Origin: Eubacterium ventriosum
Lineage (GTDB): Bacteria; Bacillota; Clostridia; Lachnospirales; Lachnospiraceae
Direction of reading: 5' to 3'
DNA: 64,000 nt
Assembly (NCBI RefSeq): GCF_025150745.1
Contig: NZ_CP102282.1
Location: 1,189,501 to 1,253,500 of the forward strand
Below the pieces are notes generated by a model, which searched no databases, was not told the DNA's origin, and saw only the letters and a list, made by a program, of their open reading frames with translations. This document shows, piece by piece, positions 25,805-35,065 of this stretch (within the stretch, counting starts at the first letter, position 1; each line of letters begins with the position of its first letter). The translations under genes and the position numbers were made by a program.

Positions 25805-25971
25805 CTTACAGCGTAGAAAAGTCTTACTGCACCTGTGCTTGCACAAAGGTGCAGAAAAGACTTTGAGACGCGCCCCGAACATGAGCAAAAAAGCGAAGCG
25901 AAGCTGAGTGATATGCGAATGTACGGGAAGGATTGTGTGAGTGCGAAGCACGTAGCAATCCGGTAAGCTAC
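25801..25971 (+). repeat. Multi-hairpin structured element after metK
   Basis: GTAGCTTAC (25801-25809, overlapping the metK stop) pairs exactly with GTAAGCTAC (25963-25971) and encloses three hairpins. The first pairs AAAGTCTT/AAGACTTT and TGCACCT/AGGTGCA with inner GTGC/GCAC. The second pairs CCCG-A-ACAT with ATGT-A-CGGG. The third pairs GGATTG with CAATCC. Loops carry GCGAAGCGAAGC and GTGCGAAGCAC motifs. It could be a repeated genomic element or a structured RNA in the metK 3' region. It encodes no protein. Confidence 0.65.
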
Positions 25972-25988
25972 AGAATATTATAGCGTGT

Positions 25989-26035
25989 AAAACAGCTTGG
26001 ATTACCTTAATGTAAAGGCAGTCCAAGCTGTTTTT
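25989..26035. terminator. Terminator between metK and the pyridoxal kinase gene
   Basis: AAAACAGCTTGGA pairs with TCCAAGCTGTTTT around a 20-base loop. A and T runs on the two sides make it usable in both directions for these convergent genes. Confidence 0.88.
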
Positions 26036-26080
26036 GCTTGGGAATATTATAAGATTTGAATTAATTTCTACACCACACCA

Positions 26081-26920
26081 TTACACTTTCCTAATCAGCT
26101 TCAACAGATATGGTATTTCACTTTCGAAGTTCACAGCATAGTTAACTGCCTCAGGGTCATTGTAAGTGTTGTTTATACAGGCTTTTGTAAAGTCAGCGGC
26201 AATTTTTAAAGAATCCTGAATATTGTAATCATTCATTAACGCTCCGGTAAAGGTGCTGGCAAAAACGTCGCCGGTGCCGTGGGATTTCATTTGGACTTTT
26301 GGAGTGTAGTATTCAAAAAACTCTTTTGTTTCTGAATCGTATCCCATAAAGCCGAATTTGTGGTCAGCAGATTCAACCCCTGTAATAACAATTTTTTTAG
26401 AACCAAGTTTGGCAAGGCTTAGAAGCAAATCTTTAATACATTCATTAGAAGCATTTTCTCCCGGATATGGCATACCGGTCATAAAAGCAGCTTCTGAAAT
26501 ATTAGGAAGAATAACGTCTGCATACTTGCAAAGCTTTGCCATTTTTAAAGGAAAATCTTTATCGAAACCTGAATAGAGTTTGCCATTGTCTGCCATTGCA
26601 GGATCGACGATTATATATTTGCAGGTATTTCCAAAAGTTTTAAAATAATCTTTTACAAGAGTGATTTGTTTTTCACTTCCAAGATAGCCTGTGTAAATAG
26701 CATCAAAGGAGAAACCTTCTTTTTGCCAATGCTTCTTAATAGGTTCCATATCGTCAGTTAAATCACGAAATGTAAAATCGTTAAACATAGTATGTGTTGA
26801 CAAAATGGACGTAGGTAATATGGATGTTTCAATGCCCATTGCCGAAATAATAGGCAGGGCAACGGTAAGTGAACATTTACCTATACATGAAATATCCTGT
26901 ATGCTTAAAACACGTTTCAT
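26081..26920 (-). CDS. pdxK: Pyridoxal/pyridoxamine kinase, ribokinase family
   Basis: The 279-residue protein belongs to the PfkB/ribokinase-like vitamin kinases. VLSIQDISCIGKCSLTVALP is the typical PdxK/PdxY start, VILPNISEAAFMTG is the central motif, and SHGTGDVFASTFTGAL holds the catalytic GTGD. It phosphorylates pyridoxal, pyridoxine or pyridoxamine to feed PLP salvage. Its neighbour across a 114-base divergent gap is a PdxR-type regulator, which supports the vitamin B6 role. CGGAGAT precedes the ATG. The exact PdxK/PdxY subclass is uncertain. Confidence 0.9.
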   Translation of the reverse strand: MKRVLSIQDISCIGKCSLTVALPIISAMGIETSILPTSILSTHTMFNDFTFRDLTDDMEPIKKHWQKEGFSFDAIYTGYLGSEKQITLVKDYFKTFGNTCKYIIVDPAMADNGKLYSGFDKDFPLKMAKLCKYADVILPNISEAAFMTGMPYPGENASNECIKDLLLSLAKLGSKKIVITGVESADHKFGFMGYDSETKEFFEYYTPKVQMKSHGTGDVFASTFTGALMNDYNIQDSLKIAADFTKACINNTYNDPEAVNYAVNFESEIPYLLKLIRKV

Positions 26921-27034
26921 AGATAATCTCCGTTCGTTTACATTTTTGTTATAATCAAGTATAATTCCTTATGTGGTATCATACAATCGCTATTTTACCA
27001 CAAAAATATAATACCAGAAAGATTAGGTTTATTT

Positions 27035-28423
27035 ATGCTTACTTATGACTTTGGAAAAAGAGAAAAAACATCTTTATATGAATATTTGTACAAGTGTATA
27101 AAAGAAGATATTTTATCAGGAAAAATTAAAGCCAATGAAAAGCTTCCGTCAAAACGTGAAATGGCAAAAAATCACGACATTAGTGTAATAACAGTAGAAA
27201 ATGCCTACGCTCAGCTTATAGTGGAAGGCTACATATACACTAAGGAGAAGAAGGGATATTTTGCCAGTGATATTGGAAGTCAATACATTGAGCAGAAGCC
27301 CAAAGTCAAATATGAGAAGAAAAAAGAAAAGAAGAAATGGCTTGTGGACTTTAATTCAAACCATATAATGTATGATAGTTTTCCTTTTGCAACATGGTCA
27401 AGAATAATGAGGCAGACACTTTTAGACAAAGAAAATTCTTTCCTGTCTGTTCCTGAAAAAAACGGTGTAATGGAATTAAGGGAGGCAATAGCCGATCATC
27501 TTCAGCATTTTAGGGGAATGAATGTTAATCCTGATAACATAATAGTAGGTGCAGGAACAGAGTATTTATACAGCATTATTGTGCAACTTCTTGGCAGAGA
27601 TAAAGTTATAGCAGTGGAGGATCCGGGATATAAGAAGATAGGCAATGTATACGAAAGTAATGGCGTAAAGTGCCTCCACATTAAAATAGATCAAAGAGGC
27701 ATACAACTTAATGAACTGGTGGAAAGCAAGGCAGATGCAGTGCATATTTCACCATCTCATCAATTTCCGACAGGAAGAGTTATGCCTATTTCAAGAAGAA
27801 CTCATTTGCTTAAGTGGGCAATAAATAATAAGAAATACATTATAGAAGATGACTACGACAGTGAATTTAGGTTTTCGGGCAAACCAATTCCACCAATAGC
27901 AGGAATGGAGGGAAAACGTGTAATTTATATGAACACATTTTCAAAAACACTGGCACCGTCAATTAGAATTGCATATATGGTTTTGCCTGATGAATTAATG
28001 GACAAGTTTAATACGAAATTAGGTTTTTATTCCAATACTGTGTCAGGATTTGAGCAGTACACACTGGCTAATTTTATAAGCAAGGGTTACTACGAAAGAC
28101 ACATAAACCGAATGCGTAATTATTATAGAGATTATAGAAATAAAATAATAAGAACCATACAGAATCACCCTATTTACAGCAAGGTTTCAATAGAAGAGGA
28201 AAACTCAGGTCTGCATTTTATTTTGAATATTAATAAAAAAATAGACGACGAACAGTTTAAGAAGGAATTGCAGCAAAACAATATTAACATATCAGGTGTG
28301 TCAGACTATTGTTACAATAATTTGGATGAGTTTAAACACAAATTTATAATAAACTATTCGGCTGTGTCAGAGGAGAATTTAAAGAAAGCTTTGGATGTAA
28401 TGAATGAGGCATTATCAGAGTAA
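27035..28423 (+). CDS. pdxR: MocR/PdxR-type transcription regulator (GntR HTH plus aminotransferase fold)
   Basis: Residues about 12-80 are a GntR winged helix (YLYKCIKEDILSGKIKANEKL). About 105-462 are a fold-type I aminotransferase-like domain with the PLP lysine in NTFSKTLAPSIRIAY and the conserved EDDYDSEF and HQFPTG segments. MocR proteins use PLP as effector rather than for catalysis; PdxR controls PLP synthesis or salvage genes. The divergent pyridoxal kinase gene is the obvious target. The intergenic region 26921-27034 should hold its operator. No strong ribosome site is visible. Confidence 0.9.
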   Translation: MLTYDFGKREKTSLYEYLYKCIKEDILSGKIKANEKLPSKREMAKNHDISVITVENAYAQLIVEGYIYTKEKKGYFASDIGSQYIEQKPKVKYEKKKEKKKWLVDFNSNHIMYDSFPFATWSRIMRQTLLDKENSFLSVPEKNGVMELREAIADHLQHFRGMNVNPDNIIVGAGTEYLYSIIVQLLGRDKVIAVEDPGYKKIGNVYESNGVKCLHIKIDQRGIQLNELVESKADAVHISPSHQFPTGRVMPISRRTHLLKWAINNKKYIIEDDYDSEFRFSGKPIPPIAGMEGKRVIYMNTFSKTLAPSIRIAYMVLPDELMDKFNTKLGFYSNTVSGFEQYTLANFISKGYYERHINRMRNYYRDYRNKIIRTIQNHPIYSKVSIEEENSGLHFILNINKKIDDEQFKKELQQNNINISGVSDYCYNNLDEFKHKFIINYSAVSEENLKKALDVMNEALSE

Positions 28424-28496
28424 TGAAGCATTAAATAATAGATATGTTAATGTAGTAAATAAGGCATTATTAAAAGTGTGACATTGGAGAAGAAAT

Positions 28497-29870
28497 ATGA
28501 GTAAATATAATGGTAATAGAGAATTTAAAATCAATATTCCGGGAAGCGTAAAGCTTATAATAGATGTTTTGGAAAATAATGGATATGAGGCGTTTGCCGT
28601 AGGTGGTTGTGTAAGAGATACCATTTTGGACAGAGAGCCTCAGGACTGGGATATAACAACATCAGCTCTTCCGGAACAGGTAAAGGAACTTTTTAACAGA
28701 ACTTTGGACACAGGAATACAACATGGAACAGTTACAGTAATGATTAAGCATGTGGGCTATGAGGTTACAACTTATAGAATAGATGGGGAATACAATGACA
28801 GCAGACATCCTGAATCAGTGGAGTTTACATCTAATCTTATAGAGGACCTTAAACGCAGAGATTTTACAATAAATGCCATGGCATACAATGAAAGAGAAGG
28901 TCTTGTGGATGCTTTTGATGGAATTAATGATATAAATAACAAGATTATAAGATGTGTGGGAGAGCCGGAGGAAAGATTTGGTGAAGATGCCCTTAGAATT
29001 TTGAGAGCAGTAAGATTTTCTGCCCAGTTAGGTTTTGACATAGATGAAAAAACAATGGAGGCAATTAAGAAACTTGCCCCAACACTTGAAAATATCAGTG
29101 CGGAAAGAATTAAAACAGAACTTGAAAAGCTTATAATCTCAAAGAATCCATGTAAGCTTATTACAGCATATAACGCAGGTATTACAAAAGTGATACTCCC
29201 TGAATTTGACGCTATGATGGAATGTGAACAGAATACACCATACCATATGTATAACGTAGGTGAGCACACAATAAAAGTAATGGAAAACGTGTCGGCAGAC
29301 AAGCTTATGCGTTGGACTGCATTGTTCCACGATGTGGCAAAACCATTAGTGAAAACAACAGATGCTAATGGCAGAAATCATTTTAAGGGACACGCATTGG
29401 AGGGAAGCAGGTTGGCACCGCAGATAATGCGCAGATTAAAGATGGACAACAAAACCATAAAAACAGCTTCACGTCTTATAGAATGCCATGATGACAGACC
29501 TGCATCTAAGGGCTTTAATCCTGAGGCAATAAGACGAAGTGTCCATAAAATAGGCAAGGATATTTATCATAATTATCTTGAATTAGTATATGCTGATTTT
29601 ATGGGCAAAAGCAAGTATGGAAAAGACGAAGGCTACGATGCCTATGTTTATGTATGCAAGCAGTATGAATATATAATGGAAAACAATATTTGTACAAGTA
29701 CAAAGGAACTTGCCATAACAGGTAAGGATTTAATAGCCTTAGGTTGTCCTTTAGGAGAAAAAATCGGCAGAGCATTGGATGAATTGCTTGAAATAGTATT
29801 GAAAGAACCTGAAAAAAATACAAAAGATAAACTGTATGTGGAAGCAGAAAAGATAATAAAATCACTGTAG
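28497..29870 (+). CDS. cca: CCA-adding tRNA nucleotidyltransferase with HD domain
   Basis: The 457-residue class II enzyme adds or repairs the 3' CCA of tRNA. It shows FAVGGCVRD and the DWDITTSALP catalytic motif, the RRDFTINAMAY motif, EDALRILRAVRFSAQLGF, and an HD phosphohydrolase-like domain with FHDVAKP and the later CHDDRPA. Length is normal for CCA enzymes with an HD domain. Upstream, three imperfect ATGAGGCATTA-like repeats (28403-28470) lie around the gap. A GGAGAAG site precedes the ATG. Confidence 0.95.
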   Translation: MSKYNGNREFKINIPGSVKLIIDVLENNGYEAFAVGGCVRDTILDREPQDWDITTSALPEQVKELFNRTLDTGIQHGTVTVMIKHVGYEVTTYRIDGEYNDSRHPESVEFTSNLIEDLKRRDFTINAMAYNEREGLVDAFDGINDINNKIIRCVGEPEERFGEDALRILRAVRFSAQLGFDIDEKTMEAIKKLAPTLENISAERIKTELEKLIISKNPCKLITAYNAGITKVILPEFDAMMECEQNTPYHMYNVGEHTIKVMENVSADKLMRWTALFHDVAKPLVKTTDANGRNHFKGHALEGSRLAPQIMRRLKMDNKTIKTASRLIECHDDRPASKGFNPEAIRRSVHKIGKDIYHNYLELVYADFMGKSKYGKDEGYDAYVYVCKQYEYIMENNICTSTKELAITGKDLIALGCPLGEKIGRALDELLEIVLKEPEKNTKDKLYVEAEKIIKSL

Positions 29871-29944
29871 TTCTAAACTTGAGCACCTTTTCATATTTTA
29901 GAATACAAGCATGACTTGACTAAATAATTTATGGGAGGGTGTGT

Positions 29945-30928
29945 ATGAATGAAAGGGCACTTACGGTTTTTGAACAATATGAATTAGATATTACGGAAAC
30001 GTTTAAAATCAGAGGAAATTATGGATGTAACACACCTGACGGAAAATACATTTTGCAGGAATATGATAACAGCAACGATAAAATGGTATCAATGAAGTCT
30101 CTTTATAATCATTTGGAAAGCAGTGGCATAAAGACAGACTACGTAATTCCAAATAAGGAAGACCGGTATGTTTCAGTAAGTGAGGACGGTTACACCTATA
30201 TTCTAAAGAAATGGTTTGAAAGTCAGGAGTGTAACATAAATGAGGAAAAGCATATAGTAATGGGGGCTGCAAATCTTGGAAGGTTTCATACTTTGTGCCA
30301 AAACAGCCAAAGATTTATGGAGGAGACTAAAGGTTTTCATCCCGGCAAAAATATGCTTGTGATTTATGAAAAGCACAATAAAGAAATAATAAACATAAGA
30401 AATTACATAAAAAAGAGAAAAAACAAAAACTATTTTGAACTGGCATTAAAAGAAATGTTGGTGGAATATTATAGTCAGGCAGATGAAGCCTTAAAGGCTT
30501 TAAGGCAAACAGGTTATGGGAAAATGTACAACAACGCACTAGAGCATAAGAATCTTAATCATGGCAGTTACAATCATCACAATATAGTTTTACTTAACGG
30601 AAAAATTGCAATGATTAATATGTCAAAAATAAACTATGCACCGGCTATTCAGGATGTTTATGATTATTTGAGAAAAGTAATGGAAAAAAACAACTGGAAC
30701 ATAGACCTTGGCAGAAAAGTTTTGGCTGAATATGAATCAAAAAAAATTATAAATCAGGAAGAGCACAATATTTTAAAAATAATGTTTTCTTACCCGGAAA
30801 AATTTTGGAAAATTATTAATTATTATTTTAATTCTAACAAGGCGTGGTACTCTGAAAAGAATGAGGAAAAATTGAAACAGCTTCAAAATCAGGAAGAAAT
30901 ACGAAAAAAATTCATAGAAAATATGTGA
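29945..30928 (+). CDS. CotS-like spore coat protein, probable pseudokinase
   Basis: The 327-residue protein follows the plan of the CotS/YutH family, which has an aminoglycoside-phosphotransferase-like fold and is linked to the spore coat. The catalytic loop usually reads HGDxxxxN but here reads HGSYNHHN (206-213), with Ser208 in the Asp position. The metal motif usually read as IDF/W reads INMSK. It is therefore likely inactive as a kinase and perhaps structural. GGGAGGGT just upstream supports ATG 29945; a GTG two codons earlier overlaps that site. It sits among other spore-linked genes (SPOCS/LysM, spoIIR). Confidence 0.75.
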   Translation: MNERALTVFEQYELDITETFKIRGNYGCNTPDGKYILQEYDNSNDKMVSMKSLYNHLESSGIKTDYVIPNKEDRYVSVSEDGYTYILKKWFESQECNINEEKHIVMGAANLGRFHTLCQNSQRFMEETKGFHPGKNMLVIYEKHNKEIINIRNYIKKRKNKNYFELALKEMLVEYYSQADEALKALRQTGYGKMYNNALEHKNLNHGSYNHHNIVLLNGKIAMINMSKINYAPAIQDVYDYLRKVMEKNNWNIDLGRKVLAEYESKKIINQEEHNILKIMFSYPEKFWKIINYYFNSNKAWYSEKNEEKLKQLQNQEEIRKKFIENM

Positions 30929-31020
30929 AAATTCTATATAAAAACATTTTTGGTAGTTTCCTTTCTTTTTACTTTGTATTATAATGGGTTAGAATTGAAA
31001 ATAGTTCTTGGAGGTACGAA

Positions 31021-32754
31021 ATGGATTACAAGGAGTTATATGAACTGTGGCTTACAAATCCTTATTTTGATGAGGACACAAGAAAAGAACTTGAAGCCAT
31101 TAAAGATGATAATAAAGAGATTGAAGACAGATTTTATAAAGATTTAGAGTTTGGTACAGCCGGACTTCGTGGAGTTATCGGAGCAGGTACTAACAGAATG
31201 AACATTTATACAGTTAGAAGAGCAACACAGGGGCTTGCTAACTATATTATTAAAATGAATGGTCAGGATAAGGGGGTTGCTATCGCGTTTGACTCAAGAC
31301 ATATGTCTCCTGAATTTGCTGATGAAGCAGCTTTATGTCTTAATGCTAACGGAATTAAGGCATACGTGTTTGATTCACTTAGACCTACACCTGAACTTTC
31401 TTTCGCAGTTCGTGAATTAAAGTGTATCGCAGGTATTAACGTAACAGCAAGTCATAACCCTGCTGAATATAATGGATACAAAGTATACTGGGAAGATGGT
31501 GCTCAGATTACACCACCTCACGATGTTAACATTATGGATGCAGTTCTTGCAATTACAGATTATGCTGATGTAAAGACAATGGATAAGGACGAAGCTGTTA
31601 AGGCTGGTCTTTATGTTCAGATTGGAAAAGATGTTGATGACAAATATATTGCAGCGTTAAAGAAACAGGTTAAACACCAGGATGCAATTGATGCTGTACA
31701 GAAAGATATTAAGATTGTTTACACACCACTTCATGGTACAGGAAACATCCCTGTTAGAAGAGTGTTAAAAGAATTAGGTTTTGAGAATGTTTATGTTGTA
31801 AAGGAACAGGAACTTCCTGATGGGGATTTCCCAACAGTAAGTTATCCTAACCCTGAATCGGAAGAAGCTTTTGAACTTGCTGTGAAATTAGGCAATGAAA
31901 TCGGAGCTGATATTCTTCTTGCAACAGACCCTGATGCAGACAGACTTGGAGTTTATGTAAGAGGAAAAGAACCTGGTACATATCATGTTTTAACAGGAAA
32001 TATGTCAGGATGCCTTCTTGCTGAATATGAAATCAGCCAGATGAAGGAAGCCGGAACATTACCTGAAGACGGTGCGTTAATTAAGACTATCGTTACAACT
32101 AACCTTGCTAACGATATTGCAAAATATTACAATGTTAACCTTATTGAAGTTCTTACAGGATTTAAATATATTGGAGAACAGATTTTAGGATTCGAAACAA
32201 CAGGTAAGGGTCATTATTGTTTCGGTTTTGAAGAAAGTTATGGTTGTCTTATTGGAACACATGCAAGAGATAAGGATGCTGTTGTTGCAACAATGGCTCT
32301 TTGTGAAGCTGTTGCATATTACAAGACTAAAGGTATGTCACTTTGGGATAAGATGACAGAAATGTATGAAAGATACGGATATTGGTTAGACGGAGTTCAG
32401 GCTATTACTCTTAAGGGTAAGGAAGGAATCGAAAAGATTCAGAATACAATTGAGAAGTTAAGACAGCAGGTTCCTACAGAAATCAATGGTTACAAAGTTC
32501 TTTCAGCAAGAGATTACAAGCTTAACACAATTAAGAATATGGAAACAGGTGAAGTTACAGAAACAGGACTTCCAAAGTCAAACGTTCTTTATTATGACTT
32601 AGAAGGTGGGGCTTGGGTTTGTGTACGTCCTTCAGGAACAGAACCAAAACTTAAATTCTACTACGGAGTTAAGGGTACAGACGCTAAGGATGCAGAAGTT
32701 AAAGAAAAAGAATTAGGTCAGTATATGATTAATCTTGTAAATTCAATGTTATAA
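31021..32754 (+). CDS. pgcA: Alpha-phosphoglucomutase/phosphomannomutase
   Basis: The 577-residue protein is a long-form alpha-D-phosphohexomutase. The phosphoserine loop reads GINVTASHNPAEYNGYK, the metal loop reads TDPDADRLG, the sugar-binding loop reads GFEESYG, and the phosphate loop reads RPSGTEPKLKFYY. It interconverts glucose-1-phosphate and glucose-6-phosphate. This suits the glucose-1-phosphate expected from the two phosphorylases at 57-63 kb, although it is not in their operon. A TTGGAGG site precedes the ATG. A strong terminator follows at 32784-32827. Confidence 0.95.
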   Translation: MDYKELYELWLTNPYFDEDTRKELEAIKDDNKEIEDRFYKDLEFGTAGLRGVIGAGTNRMNIYTVRRATQGLANYIIKMNGQDKGVAIAFDSRHMSPEFADEAALCLNANGIKAYVFDSLRPTPELSFAVRELKCIAGINVTASHNPAEYNGYKVYWEDGAQITPPHDVNIMDAVLAITDYADVKTMDKDEAVKAGLYVQIGKDVDDKYIAALKKQVKHQDAIDAVQKDIKIVYTPLHGTGNIPVRRVLKELGFENVYVVKEQELPDGDFPTVSYPNPESEEAFELAVKLGNEIGADILLATDPDADRLGVYVRGKEPGTYHVLTGNMSGCLLAEYEISQMKEAGTLPEDGALIKTIVTTNLANDIAKYYNVNLIEVLTGFKYIGEQILGFETTGKGHYCFGFEESYGCLIGTHARDKDAVVATMALCEAVAYYKTKGMSLWDKMTEMYERYGYWLDGVQAITLKGKEGIEKIQNTIEKLRQQVPTEINGYKVLSARDYKLNTIKNMETGEVTETGLPKSNVLYYDLEGGAWVCVRPSGTEPKLKFYYGVKGTDAKDAEVKEKELGQYMINLVNSML

Positions 32755-32783
32755 AATAAAAGATAAAATAAGAATAAAATACA

Positions 32784-32827
32784 AACACCATAATATATTT
32801 AAATAAAGATATATTATGGTGTTTTTT
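32784..32827 (+). terminator. Terminator after phosphoglucomutase, abutting the next start codon
   Basis: AACACCATAATATAT (32784-32798) pairs with ATATATTATGGTGTT (32809-32823) and ends in TTTT. The ATG of the next gene (32828) comes directly after the T run. Confidence 0.88.
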
Positions 32828-33241
32828 ATGCAAAAAAATAGATTATTGACAGGGGCACTTATATTATTTCTAATGATAATAGTTTCCTCCTGTGGAATAG
32901 AAAAAATAAGCAGAAAAAAGATAAAAGACATAGATTTTACCGTTGTGGCAGAAATTGAAATGCCTTTAGAGGTAAAGCAAATTGTGGAAAAAAGAAAGGA
33001 ACAGCCTTTTAAGGTTACATATTCTGATAATCAATATACATATATTATCATTGGATATGGAAGACAAAATCATCAGGGCTACAGCATTAAGGTCAACAAC
33101 CTGTATGAAACAAAAAACGGCATATATATAAAAACAGAATTTCAGGGACCAAAGGAGTATTCCAATTCTGAGAATGTAACATATCCATATATAGTAGTGA
33201 AAATCCAGCAGACGGACAAAAGCGTTATTTTCAGTGAATAA
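32828..33241 (+). CDS. Small lipoprotein, PrcB-like C-terminal domain
   Basis: The 137-residue protein has a lipoprotein signal with lipobox VSSCG and a short mature domain. The EQPFKVTYSDNQYTYIIIGYG and GYSIKVNNLYETKNGIYIKT segments resemble the PrcB C-terminal (protease-complex) fold seen in other small Firmicute lipoproteins. I use ATG 32828; an in-frame ATG at 32816 lies inside the terminator stem. Neither has a clear ribosome site, so expression may be low, leaderless or from an internal start. The function is unknown. Confidence 0.6.
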   Translation: MQKNRLLTGALILFLMIIVSSCGIEKISRKKIKDIDFTVVAEIEMPLEVKQIVEKRKEQPFKVTYSDNQYTYIIIGYGRQNHQGYSIKVNNLYETKNGIYIKTEFQGPKEYSNSENVTYPYIVVKIQQTDKSVIFSE

Positions 33242-33337
33242 CAACAGATAGTGGCGTATATAAGATTATTAAAAAAGTATGATTTTTATAGCATGATAAT
33301 ATAAGCAAATTAGGGTTAATTAAAAGGGGGAGTTTAA

Positions 33338-34957
33338 ATGAGATTAGAAAAGAAAAACATTCATATGAACAAAATTGTAAAAAGTGAAACAGTTATTTTT
33401 TTTGTTAGCAGAGAGGAACGAATTATGGATGCTGACAATGAGATTGAGAACATAATCAATCAGAAAGAAATAGTTACAACAGATGGCGTTGTTACAAGAG
33501 AAAATCAGATTACGGTAAACGGAACAATTAACTACAATATTCTGTATTATCCAAAGAACTCGGAAATGGTTTGTGGCGAGGAAAAGGAAATAAATTTTGA
33601 AGAAAATATAAAGTTAATGGGAATAAATTCAGAAGACAATGCTAATGTAGCAATGGAAGTTTTGTCTTCATCAATAAAGCCTGTTGATGGGAAAAACTAC
33701 ATATACAAGATTCAGTTGAAAGCATACATTATAGTTGAAAAAATCGAGGATTTAGATATTGCAACTGCAATAGATACCGATTCTCAAGGAGAAAATTATG
33801 AAAATAATTTTGCGAAAGAGAATTCAGGAAAAAACAATGTTGAAGATATAATGACGAAGAAGAGAAATATTGACAGCCTTGCTATTATAGCAGACAAAAC
33901 GGATACTTTCAGGGTAAGTGAGCAGATTGAGGTTCCACATGGCAAACCTCCAATTGGGACAATTGTGTGGAGCGATATTAGAATAAAAAATCAAAATATT
34001 AAGACAATGGAAGGCAGTATAATTATAAACGGCCAGCTTAGTGTTTTTATTATTTATATACCTGAAATGGAAAATATGCCTGAGCAGTGGCTGGAGCAGA
34101 CTATTGATTTTAACGGTCAGCTTGAAATGAGCGAGGCAACGGAAGATGTGGTATCTTATATTGAATTGTGGCTTAATAATGTAAACGTACAGCCGGAAAT
34201 TAATCAGGATAATGAAATGAGAAACCTGTCCGTAAGTGCTTTGCTTAAATTAAATGTAAAACTGTACAAGGAAACAAGTATTAAGGTTATTGAGGATGTT
34301 TATAAGCCGGGGGCTAACCTTGTGCCTATTATGGAGTCGAAAACTTACCAGAAACTTCTTGTAAAGAATGCTTCAAGAACAAAAGAAGTGGTAAAAATGA
34401 AAATCGACAAAACAAAAGGTCAGCTATTGCAAATCTGCAACAGTCAGGCGGAAATAAAAATCGAAAATATTCTTGTAAGAGATAATAGTTTGAAAGCAAT
34501 TGGAAAAATTAAAACTTGTATAATTTATATTTCTTCTGATGACAGACATCCAATATGCTGCCAGTGCAGAGAATCTAATTTTGAACACGGAATAGATGCG
34601 GAAGGCATTGAAGGAAATGATGAATATTTTCTTAATTGGAAAGTGGAGCAGGTTAACGCAAATATGCTTAATGCTGATGAAGTGGAAATAAAGGCTGTAA
34701 TAGCTTTGGAAGCCATTGTTTTCAAAAAGGTGGAGCAAAACTTTGTAACGGAAATCAATCAGGAGCCGGTTGATATGGAGGCTTTAAATAGTGCACCTGT
34801 TTTAAAAGGATACATTGTTCAAAAAGGAGATACTCTTTGGAAGCTGGCAAAGGAAAATTACACAACAATCGAAAAAATAATGACAGTTAATAATCTGGAA
34901 AATGAAACAATCAAAAAAGGCGACAGATTATTGATTATAAAATCTTGTCAGGCATAA
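33338..34957 (+). CDS. SPOCS (DUF3794) and LysM domain protein, probable spore surface component
   Basis: The 539-residue protein has SPOCS-type segments near residues 45-130 (TVNGTINYNILYYP), about 190-290 (GTIVWSDIRIKNQNIK) and about 350-450, then a C-terminal LysM domain at about 488-536 (YIVQKGDTLWKLAKENYTTI). SPOCS/LysM proteins are found in spore-forming Clostridia and are tied to spore coat or cortex assembly. LysM binds peptidoglycan. No signal peptide is seen, as expected for a mother-cell protein. AGGGGGAG precedes the start. The role is family-level knowledge; sporulation control is not shown by the sequence. Confidence 0.82.
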   Translation: MRLEKKNIHMNKIVKSETVIFFVSREERIMDADNEIENIINQKEIVTTDGVVTRENQITVNGTINYNILYYPKNSEMVCGEEKEINFEENIKLMGINSEDNANVAMEVLSSSIKPVDGKNYIYKIQLKAYIIVEKIEDLDIATAIDTDSQGENYENNFAKENSGKNNVEDIMTKKRNIDSLAIIADKTDTFRVSEQIEVPHGKPPIGTIVWSDIRIKNQNIKTMEGSIIINGQLSVFIIYIPEMENMPEQWLEQTIDFNGQLEMSEATEDVVSYIELWLNNVNVQPEINQDNEMRNLSVSALLKLNVKLYKETSIKVIEDVYKPGANLVPIMESKTYQKLLVKNASRTKEVVKMKIDKTKGQLLQICNSQAEIKIENILVRDNSLKAIGKIKTCIIYISSDDRHPICCQCRESNFEHGIDAEGIEGNDEYFLNWKVEQVNANMLNADEVEIKAVIALEAIVFKKVEQNFVTEINQEPVDMEALNSAPVLKGYIVQKGDTLWKLAKENYTTIEKIMTVNNLENETIKKGDRLLIIKSCQA

Positions 34958-35065
34958 TGAAAAAAAGTATACTAGGGGGAGAGTATATATAGTAAACTAT
35001 GTATAAAAAAATATATAGTCTGATTATAGATGATAAAAAGATAATGAATCCATCGGAGGAATACA

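Noticed and set aside
28403-28470. Three imperfect ATGAGGCATTA-like repeats before cca
   Set aside because: Too short and diverged to separate from chance; part lies inside the end of pdxR.
30950-31147. 65-codon plus-strand frame overlapping the phosphoglucomutase start
   Set aside because: It overlaps a clear conserved gene in another frame and its own start lacks a ribosome site.
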